Assembly: GCF_001639065.2 (NCBI RefSeq)
Contig: NZ_LQXO02000042.1
Location: 1 to 64,000 of the forward strand
Length of the DNA: 64,000 bases
Direction of reading: 5' to 3'
Source: Vibrio barjaei
GTDB lineage: Bacteria; Pseudomonadota; Gammaproteobacteria; Enterobacterales; Vibrionaceae
Shown: positions 35,446 through 45,126 of the stretch, one piece after another
Layout: each line of letters starts with the position of its first letter
Numbering within the stretch: position 1 is the stretch's first letter
Program-made: the position numbers and the translations under genes
Notes under the pieces: generated by a model
Seen by the model: the letters and a program-made list of their open reading frames with translations, nothing else
Told to the model about the DNA's origin: nothing
The model's database searches: none

Positions 35446-36576
35446 ATGCCTAATTCAGCCATAGGTGGAGCAGGTCTACGAGGCCAAAGTGCAGGTACGA
35501 CAGCGTTATGTACAGTAGGTAAGTCCGGGACAGGTCTGACTTACCGAGGTTATGACATCACCGATCTTGCCAACAATGCACAATTTGAGGAGGTCGCGCA
35601 TTTGCTATTGCGTGGCCATTTACCTAACCAGAAAGAGCTCGATGAATATAAGACGATACTTGTTGGCTTACGCGGATTGCCTGATTCTCTGAAACAAGCG
35701 CTAGAGCTGATTCCGGCTGATGCTCATCCAATGGATGTGATGAGAACGGGTTGCTCTATGTTAGGTAACTTGGAGCAAGAACTAGACTTCTCACAACAAG
35801 AAGCGGCGACAGAGAGAATGCTTGCTTTATTCCCTGCGATTATCTGTTACTGGTATCGCTATAGTCATGATGGGGTGCGTATTGATACTACGGATCAGTC
35901 AGAGGATTGTATCGGTGGTTATTTTCTGAAAATGCTCACTGACAAGTCGCCATCTGATCTTCACAAAAAGGTGATGCATTGTTCGTTAATTCTTTATGCC
36001 GAGCATGAGTTTAATGCCTCGACCTTTGCTGCTCGTGTTTGCGCCTCAACCTTGTCCGATATTCACTCCTGTGTCACGGCAGCTATTGGTACTTTACGTG
36101 GTCCGCTGCACGGCGGTGCAAACGAAGCCGCCATGGATATGATTCAAGATTGGCGCACCGCCGACGAGGCAGAAGCCAACATCATGCAGATGCTAGCCAA
36201 CAAAGACAAGATCATGGGTTTTGGACATGCTATTTACCGCGAGAGCGATCCGCGTAATGCACTCATTAAGCGTTGGTCAGAAGAGCTATCTACACAAGTT
36301 GGCGATACCTATCTTTACGATGTTTCGGTAAGGGTAGAAGCTGTAATGAAACGCGAAAAAGGTTTGTTCTGTAACGCTGACTTTTTCCATGCATCGGCCT
36401 ATCACTTTATGGATATTCCAACCAAATTATTCACGCCTATCTTTGTAATGAGTCGCCTCACTGGTTGGGCTGCCCATGTCTATGAGCAGCGCGCGAATAA
36501 CCGCATTATTAGACCAAGCGCGGACTATGAAGGTCCAGAAGCAAGAGAGTGGGTGGCAATCAATGAACGTGACTAA
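35446..36576 (+). CDS. prpC: 2-methylcitrate synthase
   Basis: A 376-residue type II citrate-synthase-family enzyme joining propionyl-CoA and oxaloacetate to 2-methylcitrate. The active-site His residues are in GPLHGGANEA and MGFGHAIYRESDPR, and the catalytic Asp in NADFFHASAYHFMDIP. Its shorter length than TCA-cycle citrate synthase GltA (about 427) and its operon position identify it as PrpC. AAAGGAG precedes the ATG. It is separated from prpB by 104 bp with no clear terminator. Confidence 0.95.
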   Translation: MPNSAIGGAGLRGQSAGTTALCTVGKSGTGLTYRGYDITDLANNAQFEEVAHLLLRGHLPNQKELDEYKTILVGLRGLPDSLKQALELIPADAHPMDVMRTGCSMLGNLEQELDFSQQEAATERMLALFPAIICYWYRYSHDGVRIDTTDQSEDCIGGYFLKMLTDKSPSDLHKKVMHCSLILYAEHEFNASTFAARVCASTLSDIHSCVTAAIGTLRGPLHGGANEAAMDMIQDWRTADEAEANIMQMLANKDKIMGFGHAIYRESDPRNALIKRWSEELSTQVGDTYLYDVSVRVEAVMKREKGLFCNADFFHASAYHFMDIPTKLFTPIFVMSRLTGWAAHVYEQRANNRIIRPSADYEGPEAREWVAINERD

Positions 36577-36625
36577 CTGGGAAAACTAAACAGTGAAAAC
36601 AGAAGCGTTCAGAAAGGATGTGAAC

Positions 36626-39220
36626 ATGTCTAATCAAACTATTAATTATCAATATCGCAAAGCGCTCCCAAATTCGCAGTTGGATTATTATGATGCCAAA
36701 GCTGCGGTTGATGACATAGAGCCAGGAGCCTATCAGCACTTGCCGTACACGTCTCGAGTCTTGGCTGAGAATTTAGTACGTCGTTGTGACCCGTCGGAGC
36801 TAGAGGAATGTTTGTCTCAGCTTATTTATCGCCGTCGAGATAAAGACTTCCCTTGGTATCCAGCCCGCGTTGTCTGTCATGACATTCTTGGTCAAACCGC
36901 TTTAGTGGACTTAGCTGGATTGAGAGACGCCATAGCTACTCAAGGAGGCGATCCAGCCAGCGTCAACCCTGTCGTTGAAACTCAGCTGATTGTTGATCAT
37001 TCATTGGCGGTTGAACACGCTGGCTTTGACGCCGATGCATTTGAAAAGAATCGAGCAGTAGAAGAGCGTCGAAACGAAGACCGATTCCACTTTATCGAGT
37101 GGTGTAAAACCGCCTTTGAAAACGTCAGTGTCGTGCCCGCCGGTAACGGAATTATGCACCAAATCAACTTAGAGAAGTTGTCTCCAGTCGTCCAAGCGAA
37201 GCAAGGTGTGGCATTCCCCGATACTTGCGTGGGCACAGATAGTCATACGCCTCACGTTGATGCACTTGGTGTTATCGCTATTGGCGTTGGTGGTTTAGAG
37301 GCGGAAACGGTGATGTTAGGTCGACCATCCATGATGCGCTTACCAGATATTGTCGGCGTGCGTCTTGTCGGACAGCGTCAACCCGGTATTACCGCCACTG
37401 ATATTGTGTTGGCGTTAACTGAGTTCTTGCGTGCTCAACGCGTGGTATCGAGCTATTTGGAATTCTTTGGTGAAGGTACTAAACATCTGACCATCGGTGA
37501 TCGTGCAACCATCTCAAATATGACGCCAGAATACGGCGCGTCAGCCGGTATGTTCTACATTGACGAGCAGACAATTAACTACCTGAAGCTTACTGGTCGC
37601 GAAGATGAGCAAATTAAATTGGTTGAAAACTATGCCAAGCAAACAGGACTTTGGGCGAGTGCTTTAGAAAGCGCACAATACGAACGAGTACTTGAATTTG
37701 ACCTATCTAAAGTTGAAAGAACGTTAGCAGGACCCTCCAACCCACACCGCCGATTGCCAACCGCTGAATTGAACCAGCAGGGTATTGCTGCTCCTTGGGA
37801 GCAGAAGCAAGACAAGATGCCAGATGGCGCCGTTATCATTGCGGCTATTACCTCATGCACCAATACCAGTAATCCAAGAAATGTCGTGGCGGCAGGGTTG
37901 ATCGCTAAAAAAGCCAACGAGCTAGGACTATTGCGCAAACCGTGGGTGAAATCATCATTCGCTCCAGGCTCTAAGGTCGCCAAACTGTACTTGGAAGAAG
38001 CTGGGTTGTTACCTGAACTTGAAAAATTAGGGTTTGGCATCGTCGCCTATGCCTGTACGACGTGTAACGGTATGAGTGGTGCGCTGGATCCGCAAATACA
38101 ACAAGAGATCATTGAAAACGATCTCTATACCACCGCCGTGTTGTCGGGCAACCGGAACTTTGATGGGCGAATTCACCCATACGCTAAACAAGCGTTTCTT
38201 GCCTCGCCGCCATTAGTGGTGGCGTATGCGATAGCAGGTACCATTCGTTTTGATATTGAACGCGATGTCCTTGGTACTGATGCTTCCGGTAATCCTATTT
38301 ATCTCAACGATATTTGGCCTAGTGATGAAGAGATTGATGCTGTAGTTAGCCAACATGTGAAACCTGAGCAGTTTAACCAAGTGTATATTCAAATGTTCAA
38401 GTTGGATGAGACCGAGCGAGCGAAAAGCCCTCTCTATGACTGGCGTGAACGCAGCACTTATATTCGTAGACCGCCATATTGGGAGGGGGCGTTGACAGGT
38501 AAACGCACCTTGCGAAGTATGCGACCCCTAGCTGTATTAGGTGACAACATTACTACTGACCACTTGTCTCCATCGAACGCGATTCTAGCCACGAGTGCGG
38601 CGGGCGAATATCTGACAAGTATGGGCGTACCAGAAGAAGACTACAACTCGTATGCGACCCACCGTGGTGACCATTTGACCGCGCAAAGAGCCACATTTGC
38701 TAATCCAAAATTGTTCAACGAGATGGTGAAAGAGGACGAAAAAATCGTGCAAGGCTCTCTCGCTCGTATTGAGCCTGAAGGTAAAGTCACAAGAATGTGG
38801 GAAGCCATAGAAACCTATATGGCACGTAAACAACCTTTGATCATTGTTGCGGGTGCTGATTATGGGCAGGGCTCTTCGCGAGATTGGGCGGCAAAAGGTG
38901 TGCGCCTAGCTGGGGTTGAAGCTATTGCGGCGGAGGGGTTTGAACGAATTCACCGCACCAATTTGGTGGGCATGGGAGTACTACCCCTTGAGTTCAAAAA
39001 AGGCACCAACCGCAAAACGCTAGCGCTTGATGGCACGGAACAGTACGACGTCGTAGGCGATATCAAAGCGGGCTGTGATCTTGCCTTAGTGATTACCCGA
39101 ACCAATGGAGAAAAACTCGATGTGCCAGTGACTTGTCGTCTGGATACTGAGGACGAAGTTAAAGTCTACTCTGCTGGTGGTGTGTTGCAGCGATTTGCTC
39201 AGGACTTCTTAGCACAGTGA
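36626..39220 (+). CDS. acnD: Fe-S-dependent 2-methylcitrate dehydratase (aconitase family)
   Basis: An 864-residue aconitase-type enzyme that dehydrates 2-methylcitrate to 2-methylaconitate. The [4Fe-4S] ligands are in TSCTNTSNP and ACTTCNG. The swivel domain ends with GADYGQGSSRDWAAKG and RTNLVGMGVLPLEF. AcnD works with PrpF instead of the cofactor-free dehydratase PrpD, and prpF lies 10 bp downstream. No prpD is present. I chose the ATG at 36626, preceded by AAAGGA, over an upstream GTG at 36593. Length matches AcnD proteins (about 860-870). Confidence 0.95.
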   Translation: MSNQTINYQYRKALPNSQLDYYDAKAAVDDIEPGAYQHLPYTSRVLAENLVRRCDPSELEECLSQLIYRRRDKDFPWYPARVVCHDILGQTALVDLAGLRDAIATQGGDPASVNPVVETQLIVDHSLAVEHAGFDADAFEKNRAVEERRNEDRFHFIEWCKTAFENVSVVPAGNGIMHQINLEKLSPVVQAKQGVAFPDTCVGTDSHTPHVDALGVIAIGVGGLEAETVMLGRPSMMRLPDIVGVRLVGQRQPGITATDIVLALTEFLRAQRVVSSYLEFFGEGTKHLTIGDRATISNMTPEYGASAGMFYIDEQTINYLKLTGREDEQIKLVENYAKQTGLWASALESAQYERVLEFDLSKVERTLAGPSNPHRRLPTAELNQQGIAAPWEQKQDKMPDGAVIIAAITSCTNTSNPRNVVAAGLIAKKANELGLLRKPWVKSSFAPGSKVAKLYLEEAGLLPELEKLGFGIVAYACTTCNGMSGALDPQIQQEIIENDLYTTAVLSGNRNFDGRIHPYAKQAFLASPPLVVAYAIAGTIRFDIERDVLGTDASGNPIYLNDIWPSDEEIDAVVSQHVKPEQFNQVYIQMFKLDETERAKSPLYDWRERSTYIRRPPYWEGALTGKRTLRSMRPLAVLGDNITTDHLSPSNAILATSAAGEYLTSMGVPEEDYNSYATHRGDHLTAQRATFANPKLFNEMVKEDEKIVQGSLARIEPEGKVTRMWEAIETYMARKQPLIIVAGADYGQGSSRDWAAKGVRLAGVEAIAAEGFERIHRTNLVGMGVLPLEFKKGTNRKTLALDGTEQYDVVGDIKAGCDLALVITRTNGEKLDVPVTCRLDTEDEVKVYSAGGVLQRFAQDFLAQ

Positions 39221-39230
39221 GGAGAAAGGA

Positions 39231-40406
39231 ATGACGAAACAAATTAAAATTCCAGCGACTTATCTGCGTGGAGGTACTAGCAAAGGGGTATTTTTCAGCT
39301 TGTTGGATCTCCCTCTTGAAGCTCAGCAACCAGGATCAGCACGAGATAAATTATTGATGCGCGTAATAGGAAGTCCAGATCCTTATGCAAAACAGATTGA
39401 TGGCATGGGAGGCGCGACGTCGAGCACCAGTAAAACGGTGGTAGTGTCTAAAAGCACCCGTGATGATCACGATATCGACTATTTATTTGGGCAAGTTTCA
39501 ATCGACAAGGCCTTTGTAGATTGGAGTGGTAATTGCGGCAACCTATCGGCTGCGGTGGGACCTTTCGCTATTCATAGTGGGTTGGTTGATAGAAAGCGGA
39601 TACCCGAAAACGGTATCGCGAAAATTCGAATCTGGCAGGCAAACATTCAAAAAACCATTATCGCTAACGTTCCTATTATCGACGGCGAAGTGCAAGAGCT
39701 GGGTGATTTTGAGCTCGACGGAGTGACATTTCCGGCTGCCGAGATCGCGGTTGAGTTTGTTGACCCTAGTGACAACAACGGCTCGATGTTTCCAACGGGC
39801 AACTTGATTGATGATCTAGAAGTGCCAAATGTAGGTGTCTTTAATGCGACCATGATCAGCGCGGGTATCCCAACGATTTTTATCGATGCCAATGAACTAG
39901 GGTTGTCAGGTGCTGAACTTCAAGATGACATCAACAGTGATGAGGCGTGGCTCGAAAAATTTGAGTTAATTCGAGCGCATGGTGCGGTAAAAATGGGCTT
40001 GATTGATTCGATTGATGAAGCCGCGACTAGGCAACACACACCGAAAGTGGCTTTTGTGTCGTCTGCAAAAGACTACGTTTCATCGAGTGGTAAGCCCATT
40101 GAGGCCAACAGCGTTGATCTATTGGCTCGTGCCCTGTCGATGGGGAAATTACACCATGCCATGATGGGCACAGCGGCCGTTGCTATCGCCTGCGCTGCAA
40201 GTGTAGACGGCACCGTGGTGAATTTGGCTGCTGGTGGAGGCAACCGAGAGTCAGTGACATTTGGTCACCCTTCTGGAACATTGAAGGTGGGGGCGGTCGC
40301 TTCACAATCACCAAATGGCTGGACAGTAGATAAAGCAATAATGAGTCGAAGTGCTCGAATCCTTATGGAAGGTTGGGTTCGTGTGCCATCGGATACTATG
40401 AAATAG
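39231..40406 (+). CDS. prpF: 2-methylaconitate cis-trans isomerase
   Basis: A 391-residue PrpF-family protein of diaminopimelate-epimerase-like fold, which isomerises the 2-methylaconitate made by AcnD so that an aconitase can rehydrate it. The N-terminal IPATYLRGGTSKGVFF with the conserved Lys, DGMGGATSSTSKTVVV and DWSGNCGNLSAAVGPFAI are signature stretches. GAGGAGAAAGGA precedes the ATG. It is always found next to acnD, as here. Confidence 0.95.
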   Translation: MTKQIKIPATYLRGGTSKGVFFSLLDLPLEAQQPGSARDKLLMRVIGSPDPYAKQIDGMGGATSSTSKTVVVSKSTRDDHDIDYLFGQVSIDKAFVDWSGNCGNLSAAVGPFAIHSGLVDRKRIPENGIAKIRIWQANIQKTIIANVPIIDGEVQELGDFELDGVTFPAAEIAVEFVDPSDNNGSMFPTGNLIDDLEVPNVGVFNATMISAGIPTIFIDANELGLSGAELQDDINSDEAWLEKFELIRAHGAVKMGLIDSIDEAATRQHTPKVAFVSSAKDYVSSSGKPIEANSVDLLARALSMGKLHHAMMGTAAVAIACAASVDGTVVNLAAGGGNRESVTFGHPSGTLKVGAVASQSPNGWTVDKAIMSRSARILMEGWVRVPSDTMK

Positions 40407-40425
40407 ACATATTGGAGGACGCATT

Positions 40426-42306
40426 ATGTCTGCATATCAACAAGAATATCAGTGGGCTGAAAAGCAACCAGAGTCTTTTTGGGAACACCAAGCAAAAGCC
40501 ATCGACTGGTTTGAAGCACCAAAAACCATACTTGAGAAAGATGAAAATGGCATCGAGCGTTGGTTTCCTGACGGTGTTATGAATACTGCTTGGTTAGCAC
40601 TTGATTATCACTGCGAACAAGGGCGAGGGGAGAAAACCGCTCTCATATACGATTCACCGGTCACAGGAACAAAGCAAAAGTATAGCTATTGTGAGCTTCG
40701 AGATAAGGTTGCAAAAATTTCGGGAATGCTTGCCAAACAAGGCGTGGTTAAAGGCGACCGAGTTGTTATTTATATGCCAATGATCCCGGAAGCGGCGATG
40801 GCGATGCTGGCTTGTGCACGATTAGGAGCAATTCATTCAGTAGTATTCGGCGGCTTTGCACCAAACGAGCTGGCTGTCAGAATCGAGGATGCTGAACCTA
40901 AAGTCATTATGACCTCGTCTTGCGGTATTGAAATCAATAAGGTTTTACCTTACAAGCCACTGGTCGACAAGGCGATCATGGATAGTCGTTGGAAGCCGAA
41001 CAATGTATTTGTTTTGCAACGTCCGCAGTGCGTGGCGGAACTGAATCAAGAACGAGATTTGGACTGGCAAACAGAATATGAATCCGCGTTGCCCCATGAA
41101 TGTGTGCCTGTGCTTGCTACTGACCCTTTATATATTTTGTATACGTCGGGAACGACTGGGAAACCAAAAGGTGTGGTACGGGATAATGGTGGGCATGCTG
41201 TCGCCATGAAGTACTCAATGTCTGCAGTCTACAACATGCCAACTGATGGCGTGTATTGGGCCGCGTCGGATGTAGGTTGGGTAGTAGGGCATTCTTACAT
41301 TGTTTATGCACCGCTTATTCACGGTTGCACTTCAATTCTTTATGAAGGCAAACCAGTAAGAACGCCCGACCCAGGTGCATTTTGGCGTGTGTGTGAAGAA
41401 TATAATGTTCAAGTGCTGTTTTCTGCACCTACAGCGTTTCGAGCAATCAAGAAGGAAGACCCTGATGGCTTGGAGTTGTCTAAGTATGATATCAGCGGGT
41501 TAAAGAGCATTTTTATGGCGGGGGAGCGTCTCGACCCACCGACGTTAGAGTGGGTAGAAACACATACCAAAAAGCCAGTGATCGACCATTGGTGGCAAAC
41601 GGAAACGGGTTGGGCTATCTCTTCTAACCCGTTAGGTATCGAGGTAATGGGTGTCAAAGCGGGCTCATCAACGAAACCAAGTCCAGGTTTTACCGTTGAG
41701 ATTCTCAATGAAATCGGTGAGCCAGTTGGCGCTAATCAACAAGGTTTTGTCTCACTTAAACGTCCATTGCCACCAAGTTGCCTTACTACCGTGTGGCGCA
41801 ATCATGACCGATTTGAATCGGGCTATTTAAGTCAGTTTGAAGGCTATTATGTCTCTGGAGATGGCGGTTATCTGGATGAGGATGGCTACTTATTCATTAT
41901 GGGACGAGTGGATGATGTCATAAACGTAGCAGGACACCGCTTATCTACTGGTGAGATGGAAGAAATTGTTGGTGGACATCCAGCGATTGCAGAGTGCGCA
42001 GTTGTTGGTGTGCATGATGACCTCAAAGGTCAGTTGCCATTGGGCTTAGTGGTATTAAAAGATGGTGTCAAAGTTGATAGTGGGGAGCTGGAACATGAAT
42101 TGGTCGGTAAAGTTCGTCAGGAAATCGGTGCTGTTGCATGTTTCAAACACGCCCTCGTAGTGGAACGATTACCAAAAACGCGTTCTGGTAAGATTCTGCG
42201 TCGAGTCATACGCCAAATCGCTGACGGTGAAACGTACACAGTCCCTTCGACGATTGATGACCCAAGCAGCCTTTCAGAAATTGAACGAGCGTTGCATACA
42301 GACTGA
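40426..42306 (+). CDS. prpE: Propionyl-CoA synthetase
   Basis: A 626-residue acyl-CoA synthetase of the acetyl-CoA synthetase family, activating propionate to propionyl-CoA, the entry step of the methylcitrate pathway. The AMP-binding loop is YTSGTTGKPKG from Tyr239. DHWWQTETGW, GDGGYLDEDGYLFIMGRVDDVINVAGHR and the acetylatable Lys589 in PKTRSGKILRR are all intact. GGAGG precedes the ATG. It is the last gene of the prp operon; the stop is 2 bp from the end of a convergent small gene, and no terminator is seen between them. Confidence 0.95.
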   Translation: MSAYQQEYQWAEKQPESFWEHQAKAIDWFEAPKTILEKDENGIERWFPDGVMNTAWLALDYHCEQGRGEKTALIYDSPVTGTKQKYSYCELRDKVAKISGMLAKQGVVKGDRVVIYMPMIPEAAMAMLACARLGAIHSVVFGGFAPNELAVRIEDAEPKVIMTSSCGIEINKVLPYKPLVDKAIMDSRWKPNNVFVLQRPQCVAELNQERDLDWQTEYESALPHECVPVLATDPLYILYTSGTTGKPKGVVRDNGGHAVAMKYSMSAVYNMPTDGVYWAASDVGWVVGHSYIVYAPLIHGCTSILYEGKPVRTPDPGAFWRVCEEYNVQVLFSAPTAFRAIKKEDPDGLELSKYDISGLKSIFMAGERLDPPTLEWVETHTKKPVIDHWWQTETGWAISSNPLGIEVMGVKAGSSTKPSPGFTVEILNEIGEPVGANQQGFVSLKRPLPPSCLTTVWRNHDRFESGYLSQFEGYYVSGDGGYLDEDGYLFIMGRVDDVINVAGHRLSTGEMEEIVGGHPAIAECAVVGVHDDLKGQLPLGLVVLKDGVKVDSGELEHELVGKVRQEIGAVACFKHALVVERLPKTRSGKILRRVIRQIADGETYTVPSTIDDPSSLSEIERALHTD

Positions 42307-42307
42307 T

Positions 42308-42643
42308 TTAATTGTCATAAGGAACCGAGCTCATCTGCCACATTTTGAGGATATGGCTCGGTTCCTCGCAACTACCAAACAACATTTGATACTTAGGAAT
42401 AAAAGGTTCGCCGATATAGGTGGTACGGCTGAACTTTCCCGTTTTTAAGTCGACCTGTGTAACGACCCTGCCTTTAAAGTTCTGAAAAATAACGAACTGT
42501 TCACTTTGGAATACTAATTGTTCTTGATAGAACCAAAAATGGTCGGTGGTAGCGGTTAACGTACATTTCATCGGCAAAGATGCCAATGAATAGGGGGCCC
42601 ATAATGAGAGGCTGAGCAGAGTGCAAATCAGTGTACGTGACAT
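42308..42643 (-). CDS. Small exported protein of unknown function
   Basis: A 111-residue protein with a clear signal peptide (SRTLICTLLSLSLWAPYSLASL, cleavage near residue 19). The mature part of about 90 residues has two Cys (KCTLTATT and GSCEEP) able to form a disulfide and many aromatic residues, suggesting a small beta-rich periplasmic protein. I do not recognise the family. The ATG at 42643 follows AAGGAGC, a strong site. It converges on prpE with only 1 bp between the stops. Confidence 0.75.
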   Translation of the reverse strand: MSRTLICTLLSLSLWAPYSLASLPMKCTLTATTDHFWFYQEQLVFQSEQFVIFQNFKGRVVTQVDLKTGKFSRTTYIGEPFIPKYQMLFGSCEEPSHILKMWQMSSVPYDN

Positions 42644-42819
42644 ATCATGCTCCTTATCGTTTTGGGTAAGTATAGTCACTGAGCAGTATGATTTTCATCC
42701 AAGAGGCTCCAACATCATATTTCATTATGTTTTTTTATTTGCACATGCCTGACAAAACCCTCACACTAGGCGCACATTTGTAAACGACTTTCTCTTTTTG
42801 CAACATTTACCACGCGTCT

Positions 42820-43314
42820 ATGACTGATTTAGCCTATAGAATTCGCTCTGCTAATACCCAAGATTTGGAAACGCTAAATGATCTTATGTATGAGTTGCAT
42901 GAGTATCACCACCAAGCCGTTCCCGAAGACTTCAAACCTGCATTAGAGGTGCAGGAAGAAAAAAGCATTGCGCGCTACCTCGATTCACCTGACTGCTTAG
43001 TACTTGTTTTAACCATTGATGGTGGCAAGCGCGCTCCTAAGATCGTCGGTTTTGTGACGGCACAGTTTTGTGAACTGCTGTCACCGGTTAGTAAGCCTTG
43101 TTTAATGGGAAACATCGATGAATTGTTTATTAAACCTGACTATCGGCATCATGGGTTTGCTCAAAAATTACTGAAAGAAAGTGAACGTCGTTTAATTGAA
43201 TTAGGGGCTAGTCAGATTATGGTTGAGGTTTGGGACTTTAATCAGGCCGCTCTGAATTTATACAACAAAGAGGGATTTATCCCTCATATACATTGTCTTA
43301 GAAAAAAAATCTAA
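42820..43314 (+). CDS. GNAT-family N-acetyltransferase
   Basis: A 164-residue GNAT protein with motif A (GNIDELFIKPDYRHHGFAQKLLKESERRL) for acetyl-CoA binding and motif B (MVEVWDFNQAALNLYNKEGF). Length and order are normal for a single-domain GNAT. No ribosome-binding site is obvious; the start was chosen for the intact N-terminal strand. The next gene, the NUDIX-PAP2 fusion, follows after 13 bp and is probably cotranscribed. The substrate cannot be predicted. Confidence 0.85.
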   Translation: MTDLAYRIRSANTQDLETLNDLMYELHEYHHQAVPEDFKPALEVQEEKSIARYLDSPDCLVLVLTIDGGKRAPKIVGFVTAQFCELLSPVSKPCLMGNIDELFIKPDYRHHGFAQKLLKESERRLIELGASQIMVEVWDFNQAALNLYNKEGFIPHIHCLRKKI

Positions 43315-43327
43315 TTTAGGTACGTTT

Positions 43328-44860
43328 GTGACTCAACTTTTGAGCCATATTGCTTTTACGCTGTTGCTTGCGCTATTAACAATACATCAGAGCTTTGCTG
43401 CTTCGGACGTGTCATCGAACGTGACGTCTAAGGTGCCAAACACCTCGTTTAATGAGTTATCGGATAGTCTCCGACAGCCTTTTGTGCATAACGATCCACC
43501 ATTGGCTCCTACCATAAGGGGGGCATTGTGTTTAGTTCGCGCTGACGATCGCATTCTGCTGGTCGATGAAATCGTAACGGGAAAGCTATCTTTGCCGGGA
43601 GGAACGATTGATAACAACGAAGACCCGCGACTTACTGCCCAACGTGAAACATGGGAAGAGGCAGGGTTGGTGGTTGTCGTTGGTCAAGAGTTAGGCCGAA
43701 CTAACCGCGCAGTGTTTTATGAGTGTCAGGTCGAGTCTGACATCATTGCTTATAGTGAGACTAATTATGGTCGAGGCGTAGAACTTCCTATTTACTTTGC
43801 ACCGCATTTTGGTGTTGAGGTACGTAGCGCCAACCTGCTGAGTCCAAAGTCGGTATCACCAACAGAGTATCGATACCCTAGTCAGTGGCCAATGGTTGAA
43901 TCTATGTTTGCTGCGATCCCGAATCAGCCTATCAGTTACATCGACAACCTAATCAGCTCTGCGCCAAAAGTTCACCAGCTCGAATTGTCTTGGTTATCTA
44001 GTACACAAGAAGCACTTGTTGCTGCGCCGAAGCAACTACAAGAGTTAGTTGTATTAGGCGGCAATGTTCTTTACATCGTGTTGCAGCCGTTACTACTTAT
44101 TTCGTTTCTGCCTCTGTTCATGTGGCTATGGGGACGGTACTTTACCGCCCAACTAATGTTTGCAGTCACGGCGACCTCCTTGTTTATTTTGGTCGCAAAG
44201 CAAGGGTTTAGTTTTCCTGTCCCTCATGCTTATTTACCCACGCTTAACTACAACGAGCGAAGTGGGTTCAGCTTTCCCGATTTAATCATGGCAAATTGGA
44301 TTTGTATTTCCAGTATCGTGGTGAGTCAAATACAGCCTCGTCATTTGAGTAAGTTCGCCATTGCGGCCTTTTTGGTCACCATCATCATCGCGTTCTACCA
44401 GTTTATTAGTGGCGGTGCATTCTTGTCGGATATGTTCGCCGGTGCCATTATTGGTGCGCTTGTTGGTTGGCATTTCATTAGGCATCATTTTAGCCTTGCG
44501 GTAAGTGAAGATTATACCTTTACAAGGGTTAGAGTGTGGTTGGTACTGACGATGATTGCGGCCATCTGTGCTTATATCTGGCAATATCCATCATTTTTGA
44601 GCTGGTTAGCGCTGTGTATCGGAATGTTATTGTTCGCTGTCGCAAATGGCTATTGTCCGCCTCGTTCGAAGATGTGTCTGAAAGAGCTCCTCTGTTCTTT
44701 GATACTTATTCTACTGTTGTTAGTCGGCTATTTTCATTTGGAAACCATGTTTGCGCACAGTGGTATTGGGTCATTGCTGTTACAAACTTTGGTGATACCG
44801 GTAACTATTATGATTCCGGCTATTGTGATGATCGTGTTTCGTAAGAGAGACTGCCATTAA
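43328..44860 (+). CDS. NUDIX hydrolase - PAP2-like membrane fusion protein
   Basis: A 510-residue fusion starting at a GTG. After a signal or anchor segment (about residues 5-24) comes a NUDIX domain. Its box is exact: Gly92, Glu98, Arg106-Glu107, Glu110-Glu111, Gly113. From about residue 245 onward there are six or seven TM segments in the layout of a PAP2 phosphatase. The PAP2 catalytic motifs are weak: SFPD stands where PSGH is expected, and the second motif FISGGAFLSDMFAGAIIGAL keeps the Asp but not the His. So the NUDIX part, outside the inner membrane, looks active, while the PAP2 part is doubtful. A role in diphosphate or lipid-diphosphate recycling is a guess. Confidence 0.85.
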   Translation: MTQLLSHIAFTLLLALLTIHQSFAASDVSSNVTSKVPNTSFNELSDSLRQPFVHNDPPLAPTIRGALCLVRADDRILLVDEIVTGKLSLPGGTIDNNEDPRLTAQRETWEEAGLVVVVGQELGRTNRAVFYECQVESDIIAYSETNYGRGVELPIYFAPHFGVEVRSANLLSPKSVSPTEYRYPSQWPMVESMFAAIPNQPISYIDNLISSAPKVHQLELSWLSSTQEALVAAPKQLQELVVLGGNVLYIVLQPLLLISFLPLFMWLWGRYFTAQLMFAVTATSLFILVAKQGFSFPVPHAYLPTLNYNERSGFSFPDLIMANWICISSIVVSQIQPRHLSKFAIAAFLVTIIIAFYQFISGGAFLSDMFAGAIIGALVGWHFIRHHFSLAVSEDYTFTRVRVWLVLTMIAAICAYIWQYPSFLSWLALCIGMLLFAVANGYCPPRSKMCLKELLCSLILILLLLVGYFHLETMFAHSGIGSLLLQTLVIPVTIMIPAIVMIVFRKRDCH

Positions 44861-44959
44861 GACGTTTTAGTAAACGGCTTAGCATTTGGCGCAGAAAGGT
44901 AACGCATAGTTTATGGATGACGTTAATCTATGACTTCATTCATTCGGTAGGACATTCCT

Positions 44960-45073
44960 ATGATCATCGCAATTATAGTGGCTTGTTCGTCGTTTATGGC
45001 GACATTGGCCACTCAATTAAACGGCGCAACCGATGCGGCACTAGATAGCGTTGCTGACATCATGTTTATGTAA
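44960..45073 (+). CDS. Possible 37-residue membrane peptide
   Basis: A short ORF with AGGA 7-8 bases before the ATG. The peptide begins MIIAIIVACSSFMATL and ends in VADIMFM, with one hydrophobic helix. It is followed at once by a strong terminator, as expected of a real small gene or of a decayed remnant. I do not recognise it. Confidence 0.4.
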   Translation: MIIAIIVACSSFMATLATQLNGATDAALDSVADIMFM

Positions 45074-45075
45074 AA

Positions 45076-45107
45076 ATAAAGGTCTGATTAAAAATCAGAC
45101 CTTTATT
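45076..45107. terminator. Bidirectional terminator between small ORF and AGCS symporter gene
   Basis: AATAAAGGTCTGAT / ATCAGACCTTTATT stem with a short A-rich loop, flanked by A and T runs. Confidence 0.9.
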
Positions 45108-45126
45108 AATTTAAGAGCCGATGTCT

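Noticed and set aside
36593..36625. GTG start 11 codons upstream of acnD
   Set aside because: The ribosome-binding site AAAGGA falls inside that extension and correctly serves the ATG at 36626.
37630..38040. Minus-strand ORF of 136 codons inside acnD
   Set aside because: Shadow of acnD; the plus-strand frame holds the Fe-S ligand motifs.
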